NCBI GenBank assembly: GCA_902729315.2
Contig: LR746265.1
Span: 7,931,392-7,995,391, forward strand
Length of the DNA: 64,000 nt
Origin: Spirodela intermedia
Taxonomy: Eukaryota > Streptophyta > Magnoliopsida > Alismatales > Araceae
Reading direction: 5' to 3'
Under the pieces are notes generated by a model, which saw only the letters and a program-made list of their open reading frames with translations, ran no database searches and was not told the DNA's origin. Positions 45,237-59,300 of this stretch are shown in pieces; position 1 is the stretch's first letter; the number at the start of each line of letters is the position of its first letter. Both the position numbers and the translations under genes were made by a program.

Positions 45237-48200
45237 ATGGCGTCTCCGAAGGTTCTGCCTCCTTCTACGATCCAGAAACTGGCGACCTTCAAGGACAAGC
45301 CCTCTGGGAGCCCTCCGCCACCTTCGTTCGCCGCCACCCGCGGGTCATCGCCGCTTGATTCTTTCGTGGCGGATCCCGTGTTCTCCGCATTTTTGTCCCC
45401 GGATTTCGACTCCTCCCGGTTCTGCTCCCAGGCCCTCACGTCCAACTCCGCCGCCGCCCGCGCGGAGCACCTCCAGGATGGGATTCGCCAGCTGGAGCAG
45501 CAGCTCCGATCTGAGGTCCTCTCCCGCCACGACGATCTCCTGTCTCAGCTGTCCTCCCTGCGGGACGCCGAGTCCGCCCTCTCCACGGTCCGCTCCGGGG
45601 TCTCCTCCCTCCAGTCCTCTCTCCGGCGGGTGCGGCTCGAGATCAGCGATCCCCGCCGCCAGCTGCAGTCGCACACTTTGCAGCTTTCGAACCTTCACCA
45701 CACCGCCAACCTACTTCAGTCCACGTTCAAGCTGCTGCGGCAGTCAAGGAGACTCCGAGATCTGATGGCCACCGGGTTGGAGCATCCGGAGAGGCTGGAT
45801 CTGGCCAAGGCGGCCGAGATGCACCGCGAGATTGAGCTCATCCATGAGGAATGCGGGTTGAAAGGCATCTCCGCTGTCGATGAGGAGATGAAATGGTTGT
45901 CAGAGATCGGGATCAAGTTGAGATCGGAGGCGATGCGGGCAGTGGAGAGGGGGATGGAGGAGTCAAACCCTAATGACATATGGTGTGGACTTCAGGTGTT
46001 CTACAATCTCGGGGAATTGAGGTCAACCGTGGATGCACTGGTTAACAAGTACAAGGGTCTGGGCATCAAGAGCGTCAGTACAGCCTTAGACATGAAGGCT
46101 ATCTCAGCTTCCACGGCAGGAGGTTCTGGTCCTGGTGGAGTCCAGCGGAGTGGAACGCCGCAGATTGGAAGCGGGAAGAGGGCTGGAGAAGCACTGTGGG
46201 AGAGGATGGGCAAGTCTATGGAGGAGCTACACAAGGTGGTTACGGCTGTCTGGCAGCTGCAAACTGTGCTGTCAAGGAAGCGTGTTCCTTTCACCCATGT
46301 CTCCTTCCTACACGAAGTTTGGGAGGTGAGAGCTCTGACTATTATAAGCATTTTTGCCTTCTGCTGCAGATATGAATTTCGAAGTCTAGTTGATTGACCC
46401 TCCATCTTAACTCTTTTCTTGTTGTTGGAATCTCTGGAGTTATTCTTTATCATTTACCTTCGTTGGTTTACTGTCTCTAGAACTTTTCGCATCATGGAAT
46501 ATTTATTTTTACTATTTAAAGATCTTGATTATTCGTCTATGGAATCAGGCTAGCATATTGGTATTTGAAAAATTATATTTTTGTGTTACTGTTTAAAATA
46601 TATTAACTATGAAAGATAAATTTGATCATATATCCTTCAGAAACTTCGTTTGGAATTTTTTTCCTAGTGTTGGAAAAATCATACGATGTTTTAGAGAATT
46701 TTATTTCATCCTCTGCTTTCTTATTGCGATTCTTTGTCTGAAGTATGGACATATTATCCTATTGTGCGGCCTTGGAAAGGGGTCGTGGAACCATTCAATT
46801 AAGTACGATGTTTTAAAATCTCAAAATTTTTGAAGCTGAGATTTCGTAAAGAGTTAACATTGAAGTATATCATTCATCTAGTGTGTGTAGCAATAGTCTT
46901 TGAGTTAGGAACCTGACTTAGGAACTTCAAGAAAGATGCAAACATTCTGAAGAAATTTGATGATTTTCGTTGGAGTATGCTCGAAATGTGGATTAAAGAA
47001 TTTTATTTCGTCCTCTGCTTCCTTATTGGTATTCTTTGTCTTATGGACATAGTGTCCTTTTCTGCGGGCTTGGAAAAGGAGTCATGGAACCATTGAATGA
47101 AATCAATGAACAGTACACTGGGGGATGAAAACTGTGTACAATGTCTTAATCGGGCCTTTTTCTCTGTGTTAGGTAAGAGAACAACGTATCCTAGGCATAA
47201 AAATGGACAGGAAAGAGTTATTTGGATGTAAGCGAAGTCTGATGAATGCAGAGAGCAACTCAAATGTTGGAGGGCTCTCGAAAGTGATAAGATTTGCATG
47301 GATTTATTTACGATGCCTTGCTAGTCGTACATACATGACACCCTTATATTTGGCAATTAGGTTGGAGGAATGAAAGATAGTTACATGGCATGTTAATTCA
47401 GGAATCCGGGATTCAGTTTTAAATGTCAAGCCACACGCCTGATGGAATGTTTTGTTTTTTTGTAGTTCTTAGGAAATACTTTGCATTCCAGCTTTCAAAA
47501 ACTATATGCAATACGACAGTATCTTTTTACTGTCATCATAGTATAAGTTCTTTCCTACAGAGAAGATTAGTTTTCCGTTTTCCTCTGAGAACTTCTAGGT
47601 TACGCCATTCAAGGGGACTTGAATTCTCTGAACTTTATCAAGTATGTATGGACGAACTGTGTCCATCCATCTGGCTACGTCTAGTTCAACAGGACTTTCA
47701 TACATAGTTAATTTGACGATGCATCAAAATTGTAGCGATTGTTAGAGAAAATCGCCAAGAAAAAGGTCGAACAGGGCAAGATAATTTTGAGCTTAAACTC
47801 AAAAGGAAAAAAAACAAGCCATGCTGGAAGTTTTTGGGCAGTGTCCTCGGAGGCTTGTGATCTATTGTTTACAATGCTATTCAATGGTCCAGAGGATTGG
47901 GCATTAGAAATAATTAAAGGTTTGGGATGCGGAATTATGGTGCTCAGAATCAGACTCAGAGGCCAGAGCAGTTCCGGGCTCCAAACCAGAGCAACGAAGA
48001 GTAATCGGGCCCAATTCTCAAATCAGCTGATTTCTGGCTTATCCATCAATAGTTGAGTAATTTCAGGACAATGCCCTAATTGGAATCGAAGTTGGCTGCT
48101 TCCAGCCATCAATGTTTTGCAAGGGATTCAAGAAAGGAAGAACATTTTTTTCCAAATGGGTTTTCTGTTTTTCATTTATTTTCCCACTGGATGAATTCGG

Positions 48201-50183
48201 TGACCAGTTTCTGGTTGGTCTTGTGTTACATATCCTGTTTTCCTTATGTTTATGTGTTTTGATCCTGTTGTTTTAATACGCTGTATCGTTTTTCAGTCTT
48301 TGAAAACTTTATATAATTTTTATTGTCTTATATAAGTATTATGATCGATAGAAGAATGATGACATACGTTGATATTTCATTCTTTATGAAAATTTTATGT
48401 GGACATCTGTTCTTGATTCACCTCTTCTCTCTTCTTCGGGCCCATCTGTATTGCCACGTGTATCTCTTCTTCTCTCTTCTTCTTAAGGCCACATGCATGG
48501 TCTAGATCATGCACATTTATCAAAACCTTTCTCGAAGTTTATTTCTTCATCGTTCTTCACCATCCCATAATCTGTTCTTTAGATTTATTTTATTTTATTT
48601 TATTTTCTAAATGGGGGAAAATCTCTCTCCAGGAGGGCAGTCCGCTGCTCACAGATCGAGTATGGGAAGCCGTCATGAAGTCCTTTGCTAGGCAAATGGA
48701 GTCCGCCTTCACCGCATCCAGCTTCGTCAAGGAGGTGTTGACCAACGGGTACCCGAAGCTCTTCTCCATGGTCGAGAACCTCCTCGAAAGAATTCTGCGG
48801 GATACGAATGTCAAAGGTGTTCTTCCTGCTCTTAGCCCGGAGGGGAGAGAGCAGATGGTCAACGCCATTGGGGCATTCCAGATGGCTTTTCTGGGCAGCT
48901 GTTTGAGGCGGTTATCGGCATATGTCAACAACATATTTCCCATGAACAGCCGGGGAACCATCCCCAGCAAGGACCAGATCTCCAGAATCGTATCCCTCAT
49001 CCAGGAGGAGATAGAGGCTGTCAGATTCCATGGCCCTTTGATGCTTCTGGTTCTTCACGAGGTCAACAAGGTCTTGCTCCTTTTGGCTGAAAGGGTTGAA
49101 TATCAGGTACAACATTGCTTTTCTTTCCCTTTTTTTTCTAACGTAAATATAATTTTCGCCGTTTTTTTTTTTCTATGTTCTCTCTTTCTCCTTGATTTTT
49201 ATTTATTTATTTATTTGTTTATTTATGTACGTGGTTGATCATCTTCTGCATGGTTGGTCGAATTAATCAGTCTCCATTGTCGTCAGATCTCCGCCGGAGC
49301 GGAAGCCCGGCAGGTGACCGGGCCGGCGACTGCTGCGCAGCTCAAGAACTTCGCCCTCTGCCACCACCTGCAGGAGGTCCACGCCGGCGTCTCCGCCGCC
49401 ACCGCCGACCTGCCGGCTGCCGCTGCCGACGTGCTGTCCCCCTCCCTGGGCACCATCTACGGCGTCGCCGGCGAGTCGGTGGCGCCGCTGTTCCAGGCCA
49501 TGCTCGACCGCCTCGAGTCCTCTATCCTCAAAATCCACGACCAGGACTTCGCCGGCGGCACGGCGGCGGAGGACGGCCCCTCAAGCTACATCGAGGAGCT
49601 GCAGCGCAGCGCCGCCCACTTGCGAGCGGAGTTCCTCTCCCGCCTGCGCGGGGACTCGCTCTGCGCCGCGCTGGTGCGGCGCATGGCCGTCCGCGTGCTC
49701 GTCTTCTTCGTCCGCCACGCCGCGCTGGTACGGCCGCTCTCGGAGGCCGGCAAGCTGCGGCTGGCGCGGGACATGGCGGAGCTGGAGCTCGCCGTGGGGC
49801 AGAACCTCCTACCGGTGGAGCAGCTCGGCGCGCCGTACCGCGCGCTGCGCGCTCTGCGGCGGCTGATCTTCCTCGACACGGCGCTCCTCGCGGGCTCGCC
49901 GCTGCTGCAGGAGCTTCCGGCGAGCGCCGTGCTGCACCACCTCTACTCGCGGGGCCCGCGCGGGCTTCAGTCGCCGGCGGAGAGGAGCGACCTCACGCCG
50001 CTGCAGTACTCGCTGTGGATGGACTCCCACGGGGAGGAGCAGATATGGAAGGGCGTCAAGGCCACTGTCGACGGGTACCTCGCCGGCGCCGGAGAAGACC
50101 CCGTCTGCGCCCTCATGCTACGTGTAGGGGCCGAAATGGCGGCCCATGATGGGGCCCGCCCGCGGTCTAATCTCGGCCGTTGA
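45237..50183 (+). CDS. COG5: Conserved oligomeric Golgi complex subunit 5
   Basis: COG5 belongs to lobe B of the COG tethering complex, which captures vesicles for retrograde transport within the Golgi. Exons: 45237-46325, 48633-49106, 49287-50183 (363, 158 and 298 codons, junctions phase 0), 819 residues, near the family's usual length of about 830. The N-terminal domain has long helices typical of the CATCHR fold (LQDGIRQLEQQLRSEVL, QSHTLQLSNLHHTANLLQ). Exon 2 starts EGSPLLTDRVWEAVMKSF. Exon 3 contains GPATAAQLKNFALCHHLQ, a conserved RHAALVRPLSE block, AELELAVGQNLLPVEQLG and LHHLYSRGP, all strong COG5 signatures. The chosen ATG (45237) precedes ASPKVLPP; frame continues upstream without an ATG. 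Exon 3 is strikingly GC-rich compared with exon 2. Intron 1 (2.3 kb) holds an internal duplication. Confidence 0.95.
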
Positions 50184-50888
50184 TTCCTCCTCCAGAATCT
50201 CCGTGATCTCTGAGCAAATAACGAGCTGAGGACCTCCTCCGTCTCCTTGAGTGGTTTTCATCTAGGGAAGGGTTTGTTGATCATTGTGGGCAAGTTTTTT
50301 TACCCCGAAGAAAAAGCCCTGCCCAGCTCAGGAGCGGGCTATTGGGGTCGGACCTAACCAAGACGGGCCCAGAAGAAAGCCCGGAAATTGGGCTGAAGGC
50401 TGGGACTGGTCTAACTCCAAAATTACGAAAGATTCAAGGTCCGACAAGAAATACATAAATAAATTATAGGCAAGTCGTAAATCTACATCTCTAATGGGCC
50501 GAATCTGTTGCCTCTATTGGGCCTACTTGTTGAGGCCCACAGTAGGGGAAGAGCCAGTCGGGCGGAATTAGCGCAGAAAATGCTATTTTTGTGTAAACAA
50601 GGAGAGTCGCGGTAGTTGGGTTGTTTCCTGATCCGCTTCCACGTGGACCAATAGGAATGCTGGAAGGAAGGAGAAGGATGAATGGATCTAGCCGTAGGAC
50701 TCGAAATGGCAAGTCTGCAACAGTTGCAGCTGCCGGTCTCTGCGGTTTAAAATTCGGCTCCCCACCGCGGTGGTTGCTCCGACGAGGAATATTCCGGGGA
50801 GTTCCTGGTGGCGCTGCGGCGTAGGAAGGAGGGCGGGGAGGAAGGGGAGGAAAGGGAGGAAGGTTGTGTGTTGGAGAGAGGAGGGGGA
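50184..50888 (+). promoter_or_regulatory. Spacer with promoter motifs for the MAPDA gene
   Basis: It holds several TGGGCC/GGCCCA-type motifs (50367, 50389, 50495, 50519, 50535). A G-box CACGTG lies at 50640-50645, next to a CCAAT box (50648-50652), about 240 bases before the start codon. No clear TATA box. The 3' UTR of COG5 occupies the left part. Confidence 0.5.
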
Positions 50889-53800
50889 ATGGACGGCGCT
50901 GGAGATGCGGCGGGGGAGGACATGAAGGCTTGGTGCCGCGCCCACCCGAAGATAGAGCTCCACGCTCACCTCAATGGCTCCATAAGGGAATCCACACTCC
51001 TGTGGGCGGCCCTAGTCCTTGCGTTTCTCCTTCCTTGTTCTTCTTTAGTCATCCAGTCTCTGCTCGGCGGGCGGCCTTGGGCTGTTGTCCAGTGTCGCCG
51101 GTGGTGTTGCTCGAGAGAGCAGAGCTCTATCTTTTTGAACATGATATTCCTGAGTGCTTTCTGTGTTTGTGTATATGCTTTTTGAACATGATATTCCTGC
51201 CGTTTTACCCCAAGGAGCCGTGAACTGATAGCCGAAGGATTTGGGATCCTGGGCGAGGAGTCATTGGGAGTCGCCTCTTTGTCATATAACTAATGTTTCT
51301 ATATAGTTTCCGTGTAGAGACAATCTATCATGGGTGCTGATTTGGGGGGGATTTTTTCTTTTTTTCGTAGGGCCCCATTTACCATTATCCGTCGTTTCTT
51401 CCTTTTGTTCGATAAATTATTTTCCTTCTATTTGTATCATATGTCCAAAAGTCAGCGGACCGTGTGTTGATTTGTTTCCCCAATCACAAAAATGCTAATA
51501 TCCAAAATCTTTTTTGACAAAGGTATCTGGCGAGTCAGGAGGTTAAAAAAGAAGACGTGGTTATGGATGCTATATCAATAATAATACTCATCTTTACTCA
51601 GATTGTTTCATGTGTGGACTAGGTTTTTTAGGTTGATGACTCAGGAACGATTGAAGTGGATTTTCTGAAACCATTATTTACTTGTGATATTACTGTGGAC
51701 ATTAAATGAGATGGACTCTATGAGCACAGTGAAACAGAACATGAAGATGGCTTACTCATGGCAATATTTGTTCTCCCAATTAGGAAATGTAACCTGGTGA
51801 CTTGAGATAGAATCCATAAATCTGAAATGGAGTGTGTTAATATATCAGAGGACAAGCTTTCCTAGTCTATTCCAGGTGTATTGCTGATTGTCGTGATAAG
51901 AATCCCATATTTGGAGACCAGTGTGATTCGAAAGGGAGAAGCTGATGAGGAGCTTACTATGTATGGAAACTGGCAAGCATCATTAACTAGTCTGAGGGTT
52001 TAGGCGTGGAGACTTGTGAATCTTTTATATGATAGATGTTGAAACAAGAAAGGACTGATTACTATTGGCATACAAGACGCTTGTGTTTTATCTTTATTAC
52101 CTAATTTTAATAATGGGAAAAAATTTGTGATAACGGAATCAATACCTAAAGTTATCTCCTGGTCCTAGGATCAGAAAAAAATAGGCTCACTGTACCCTTC
52201 AGTGGGGGTCAAAACTTCAGTCGGAAACCCAAATTGCTTCAAAAAGATTTGAGTTCGTGTTTCATCATTGTGCTGTCATAAATGAAATAAAAGAGGGGAA
52301 TAAAAAATTATTTTGAATCATGTTCATTCATTTATCCTGTATATCGTCATTTTTTTAGTGCTCAATATTTGTCTATGTTCAATCCTTTTCTGGAAATTAT
52401 GAATCACTTCCAAAACTAGGCACAACGGTAGAGAAGCTCTGGCAGTCTGTGTGCTCACTAAAAATGCACCTCATCACATAAATGGTAGGCAGTCTTGATA
52501 CAGTGGTTGAAGAATCTAATTATTAAAGCTCTTCATTTGGAGAAACTATTGTCTGGGCTCATCTTAAATTCATAGATCTCACCTGGATATTACAGTAGTA
52601 TACTGGAATTTTGGTTCCAGAAAAACTATTGTCTGGCAAGATTACTATCTCATCAGGAATTTTGGTTCCAAAAATGGACCTGACTACCAACCCAGGAGAT
52701 GGGTAGGACCTTATGATTGTTAGTCAGTTCTGATGCAATTTTCATTTTTTGCCAGCACTATGGCGTATTAGTCATCAGGAGACAGCGGGGATAATTTTAG
52801 CTTAAATTGACATAATCCTTCATAGAGCCATTTATCATGGGTACAGAAAAATAAATTGGTAGATGGTGGCAGAATTTAATGTAGTGTGTTTTTTTGTGTT
52901 CTCATTCCATAATGGCGCATTCCAGAATCTCGCTTTCTCTTCACTTGAATCTCGTAATCAGAATGGACCAAGTTAGATTGAAAGAATAAGGGGATGCAAA
53001 TATTTCTTCATGTATGTTCTACACCTTGTCAATCCTTGATAGTAAACTTCATGTATTTTCTTCATGTCTGTGTAATTTTTCTGTGGGAGTAAACTTGTCA
53101 GTCTTCAATCAGCAGATTCTAACTCATTGAATTCTCTGATTTCTTATTACAGAGAGCTAGCAAAAGATTTAGGTGAAAAAGGCGTCATTGTTTTTGAGGA
53201 CGTAGAGCATATTATCACAAAGAGTACGTCGTGTTTTCTTCTCAAATATAATCATTTTTATCTTTTCTCATGCAATTCCTAACATAGTTCTATCGCATAA
53301 CTTAATTTGTAATCTGGAAGGTGACTATTAATTTTCCACTTCCTCACTTCTAGTCTAAACTCTCTGTCATCTGATATTTCCTTCAGCTACTCCTCTTTGC
53401 ATTTTGTGTTTTAAATCTCATGTATTTCTTATGCAGACCTTCAAATGTAATATCTTTCTTAAGCCATCATAATCTCGTCTTCCTTAAAGAAGAGGGCAAT
53501 GGAAAGGATATGGCATAGTGTATTTTGAATATATATAAATATAATTACACTTGAATATGTATCTATGGTTTGTTTTTCTTAATCATTTTAACGTTATGGT
53601 TTCCAAAAAGACTCAAGTTTGCATGAGTTTATAAATAAACAGGATGTTAGACTTCCCACTTAGTCACCTGCGTGGAGATTGTGCTAGTTGGCTGGCCTAT
53701 GGCTGCGTCAATCCAAGTGAGGCTAGGTGCTTACAAATTTGGCTACCTCTGTATCAAATCTAGGCAACTCTCATGGAATTCGTGCTTATTGTTTTCTTCC

Positions 53801-56324
53801 TCAGACCTTTTGCGCTGGCTCTTTAGTTTTACTTTGTGGTCCATGTCCTATTCTTCCACTGAACGGAACCCCAATAATGAATAGGGACCTTTCAATAGTC
53901 GTGGCATTCTTAAAACACTAAAATGATTTATTGGTTTAACATTGGTGTTTGACCCCGACTCTGTTGACCCGTTCTTTCTTGTTTGTATGAACTTGAATGC
54001 TCATGGTTCTTGTTTTCTTGTAGGTATTATAGACTACATTACTTTCAAAGTCTAATCATCAATGTAGGTCCTTATTTTAGAATATAATGTGGATGAATAC
54101 TCTGCAAGGATTAAAAGCTGGCAACAAATAGTTATTCACTGCTCTCAGTTGTCAGTTTCTTTCATATTAAGATATTCTGCCTTGCTTATAAGATGAAAAC
54201 GAAGTCATACCAGATTTCTTTGAAAAATTTGGAGTGCGTGTAGGTTTTGTGACATTAAGATGCGAGCACTTCTTCATCTCGTTAAAGAATGTTATAGGTC
54301 CTCATTTTATCCCATCATACCTTTTGTAGGTGGCCGCTCCCTGCCTGAATGTTTCATTCTCTTCGATCTGTTCCATGTAATTGCAACAGACCACAATTCA
54401 GTCACAAGGATCACCAGAGAAGTAAGTAGATGTTGAAGGGTTGAATTATCTAGTTTGGTCTGAATGTATTTCTTAGTTTTGGAAAGGTTGGGTTCAGCAT
54501 TTTTTTTTTCGTCTAAAGATAGGTTGTTGAAGACTTTGCAGCTGAAAATGTTGTTTATCTGGAACTAAGAACAACTCCAAAGGTATAAAACTTGTGCCAA
54601 ATCAAACATTATGTGATGAATTTTATATTCCTTTGGAAAAAGCTAATATTTCTCTCTTTGAATTGTATCTAGAATAATGAATCCAAAGGGATGACAAAAC
54701 GTTCTTATATGAAAGCAGTTTTAGATGGTTTGAGTGCTGTAGACACGGTTGAACTTGTTTCCTCCCCTTTTGGCAAGCAATGTGACAACAGCGCGAAATC
54801 TAGCATGCCTTTCTGTAACAGAGGCTGTGGTGCACAAAGGAAAAGGATATGTGTTCGCCTTCTTCTTAGCATTGACCGTCGAGAAACCACTGCTGCTGCA
54901 ATGGAAACGGTATGTTTGGTGGAATCCTTTCGGCAGGAACATGTTCTAAACTCCCTTTTTACCATTTACAGGTGAATTTGGCACTGGAGCTGAGAGATTC
55001 AGGAGTGGTTGGGATAGATCTTTCGGGTAATCCACTCATCGGGAAATGGTATGACTTAATCGTGCTGAACATTCAGTAAAATATAGGCTTTTTTCGAAAG
55101 TCCCTTTATGATAAACTAAACATTATCGTTAAAATAACCCTCATTTAGTTTTTTTCAATTCATTTTGAACTAAATGATTGAATTCTTTACCATAGTAACA
55201 TAGAACCATGTTCTACCTGGGCTGTACTAGTTACATTGTCCTCGTGGCACAGCGCAATGGAGGGGGGGAGAAGTAACCCCAAATTAGCAGGCATGGGTGA
55301 ACAGTTCCCCTTTCAAGGGACAATTAAATCCTTTAGTCAAAGATATTTTGGGCTGCTTCACTCATCGTCGAGTTGTTTTGAGTGGGATAGCATGATTCTA
55401 TACTGTATACAATGTGGGTAGTGTGTTCTTATAATTTATACATGTATGTCACAGGCAAACCTTCTTGCCAGCACTGACGTATGCCAGAGAGAAAGGTCTC
55501 CCAGTCACTATTCACTGTGGAGAGGTGTGTCAACGCTTTCTAATTGTTTTCCTTTTCTGCTTCTGTAGTCTTCAGACTCTCTCTCCCCCCCCCCCCTCTT
55601 ATGATCTTTGAACTATGCTTTATTCGACGGTTTTAGGTGCCTAACAAGGAAGAAGTGAATGCTATACTTGACTTCTGTCCGGATAGGATAGGCCATGCCT
55701 GTTTTCTTGATGAGGATGACTGGCAAAAGCTGAAAGCCTCAAAGATTCCAGTAATGATCTCACACTTGCCTCTCCTGTTCATGTCTTCGGCCTAATTGAC
55801 TATTGGGCGATTTCTCTTCTGCAGATTGAGATTTGCTTGACGTCTAACTGCAAAACGAACTGTGTTCCTTCCATTAAGGATCATCATTTTGGTAGGTCTC
55901 TGATTCCTTGCGTTCGATGAAGAGCTGAGATATTGGACTTTACTCATTTCGGCACACCTATGCCTATTTTCTCGGTTGATTCTCTTCTGGAAAACCCTGC
56001 AGTTGATCTTTACAGCATTGACCACCCAATGATCCTCTGCACCGATGATCCTGGTCTCTTCTCCACCAGTGTTTCCAATGAGTACTACCTTGCTGCGTCC
56101 ACTTTTGGTAGGCACACGCCGCATTTGGAAACATTGAATCTATTTTAATACACCTCCCGTTGAATTGATCTTTTATACTTTGTTTTTGCTCACTGACCTT
56201 GAATCGAGAAGAACTCTCCAAGTCGGAGATGCATCACCTGGCCTTTATCGCTGTCGACTCCATTTTCGCTGATGATGGGGTCAAGCATCTTCTGGAAGAG
56301 ATCTTTGAAAGCTATGAAGAATGA
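50889..56324 (+). CDS. MAPDA: Adenosine deaminase-like protein (N6-methyl-AMP deaminase), 11 exons
   Basis: This family hydrolyses N6-methyl-AMP from RNA turnover to IMP in the cytosol and so keeps modified bases out of new RNA. Exons: 50889-51001, 53153-53223, 54330-54421, 54523-54582, 54673-54909, 54972-55048, 55455-55524, 55637-55750, 55825-55891, 56003-56107, 56209-56324; 1122 nt, 373 residues, phases consistent. Metal-binding and catalytic motifs are present: ELHAHLNGS (H25, H27), IHCGE (H237, E240), DRIGHA (H260) and ILCTDD (D315, D316). The CTDD block has Cys where many deaminases have Ser. RSLPECFILFDLFHVI and SNCKTNCVPSIKDHHF are also family blocks. Exon 5 has an insert of about 25 residues of lower conservation. 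An alternative acceptor in intron 9 would add 26 residues in frame. The gene follows COG5 by 705 bp, same strand. Confidence 0.93.
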
Positions 56325-59300
56325 TCATGGAATTTGACTGCCATCAACCCAAGGTAGTTTAGCTCATTGATTTGCCTCTTTGAAGGCTAAAGTTAAAAGT
56401 AGCATGACTAATATCAATATCAACTGGGACCATTTAATCTCGCAAAAATGGAAAATATTTGGTGGAAAACATTCACAGAAAATCGTATCTCATTATTATG
56501 TGTTTTTTTTATAAAAAAATCAGTGATATCGATGTATTCGTCATCACTCATGTAGTCAAATGGTAGTGCTAATGGTGAAAAGCTCCTGTTCAACCTTCCT
56601 GTACTCTGAATTGCAATGCTCATAAGCAATGTTATCACTTGCAAGAGTGAAATTGATGATTATTAATGACACCATATGCTGTTTAGTGTTATTTACATAT
56701 CCTGAGTTGATGATGCCAAGATATCATGGGAGGATACGGTTGTAATTTTCTGCCAAAAAATATTTTGAAAACACGTCCTTTTATAATTGGCCTTTGGAGT
56801 AATAATCAGAATTAAATATTTTTGTTAAATTCATGGAAAAATGCAGGTTCTTGAGACTATTCATGAAACTAGCTGGTGGAAAAGATAATAATATTTTCTT
56901 AGCTTGTGGAGAAGATAATAATCATTCTTTTAAATTCCTTGCAATTTATAACATTGCAGCACACTTGATATGTCTCTTCCCTACCTCCAAGAAAGTTTAG
57001 CAAGAACTGGTTATATCAATTAATGCCAAATAATGATCATGTCTAGATTCAATCACTGAAAGAAATCATATGAACGGAAGTGAGATATGAATGGAAGCAT
57101 ATTTGTGTTCATGGATTAAGATTATTATGTACAACTTTTTATGCCTTCACCTCTTTACAACCTCTTCTAGGTACCACAGAAGAAAGATTCGTCAAAATGC
57201 CACCCTTAAATATCAAGATTATCATGATAAAAATGCAAGACCTGGTTGAGAGCTTTCCACTCATGGGATTTCCTCAAAATCAACTATAAATGGCCTCTCT
57301 TCATCTTTTATGATTTTAAGAGAGAGAGAGAGAGAGAGAGAGGTTGAAGAGATTCGGATTCTTCTTAACTATATTCCCTGCATCTTAACCATCCAATGGT
57401 TAGTAGATTCGCACACATGTTCTTGCCCCCTTGAAATTGTTTCTTCGTTCATCTCATTGGTAATATATTCATTTTTAGATAAAATTAATCTCAAGAAATG
57501 ACATTGGCTGTAAATCTCTAGTAGGTTAAAAAAATTAGAAGCCAATGGACTTATATTCTCTATTCAACAACTTTGCCTTCTATATTTTCCTTTCAGTTTA
57601 AAGATTCTTTTTATTCATGTTGTTTAGGAATTGAATATCTACACTAAAGATCGCAACATTCAGAGTATTCATTGAACATGTTTGAGACATTGTCAAACTA
57701 AAATCATCGAAACTTTTATGCTGATTAATTAGCATGAATTAATAAATTATGTCCACTGATAGTTTTTAAAGATGGAAAAAGTTCATATGACATGTTTCCA
57801 AAATAGAGATTATTGTTGGTGGGCGAACAAATCTGTAATGAATTTCATGACTATCCTATATGAGACTGGATAATTCTTTTATTTACCCTATCTTACATCA
57901 TGGATCCACATGCACTCCATTTATTTCCAACATGAGCAAGCTAAATAGTTCTATAATAATTTTTAACGTTTGGTTTTATTTTCATTTTTTATTTTTCAAT
58001 AAGGTCTACATACTACTAACCTCCATTAATGTTTTCTAAGGATTTCAATCCCTTGAATGGCATAAAAAGGTAAATGAATTCAATAATCTTTCATGAGTTT
58101 TTAAAAGGTGTACTAGTGAGACAACATTCAAGAATAAGACTAGATTGTATAATGACTAGGAAATTTATGACATGAGTGACCTGATGAGTAAGGCAGAATT
58201 AATCAAAAGATCAATGATGACAAAGTGTAAAACATAAACATTCCTTAAAATAATCACCATCAAAAGAATGCATAAATGTTTTTACATATTTCCAAATTTA
58301 TGTTAAAGTTTCCCTATTTCAACTTTACAGAAATAAACTTCCATTAAAATACATAATTCAAATTTGGAATAAATCACTAATTTGGAATATAATGAGCTGA
58401 ATTTATTAATCACTGGTTTCATTGTGTGCTTTTTACCAAATCATAGATTCCAAAAAGACCATGGAAACTATGAAATATAGGATATCAAAATTATACTCTT
58501 ATTTAATGCATGCAAATCTAATTAGAGTGGAAGAACTTAGTGCTAACAATTAGAAATGTGAATATTTTTTCCAATTTGAGCTCTTTATCCATATTTTTGC
58601 AATTTTCTTTTATTGATACCCATCATCAATCCAAGCAACTAGATTGCAAATTTAATGAACTTTGTGCATCCATTTCCTCTATAGGCTTGATAATCTATCA
58701 TCCACTATTTATAGTAACACATTGCACATGAAGCACATACAGCACAAAACAAGGGGAGACCCAAACTATAGGTTTCTTAGACTCATAATTAAGATAAAAA
58801 TGTGATATATTCATGTTAGGTCATACAGTTCATGGTTCAACCTTTAAAAACATTTTCTTGTCATATCAAATCAGACGTCAAGCATATGTTCCAGCTCTCA
58901 TAAATAAAAAAGGTCCAACTCTCAACAATGGAAATAGTAATGAGCTTGAAGAAAACCCATTCATTGTGTTGTGACATCGTAGTTGGGTCACATTTACATA
59001 ATATATTCTATGTATTCAAGCCCATTTTCACTTCCTCCATTTGCTCTTGTATAGCTTCATATAGAGGCCTAGATTGAATCCGTCTAGGGCAAAAGGCTTG
59101 AGATCAATCCACTCCAAAAGGAAAAGAAAAGATAAAAGGAAATGATTGGTACATTTTCACCTTGGCCAAAATTAGGCTCGAATCTAAGAGATGACTCAAC
59201 AAGTAGTTGGCAATTTTCTATTAACAATTAATTAGGTTGGTCTTCGTAAAAAAAAATGGCTACTCTTTCGTTTCACTTGATCTAGAGTCCCTCTTAAGAA

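Noticed and set aside
49235-50149. Second plus-strand frame of 304 codons over COG5 exon 3
   Set aside because: It is out of frame with COG5, R/G/A/P-rich, and exists because the exon is very GC-rich.
53672-53921. Short ORFs in MAPDA intron 2
   Set aside because: No homology, no phase fit with neighbouring exons, and they lie inside a clearly bounded intron.
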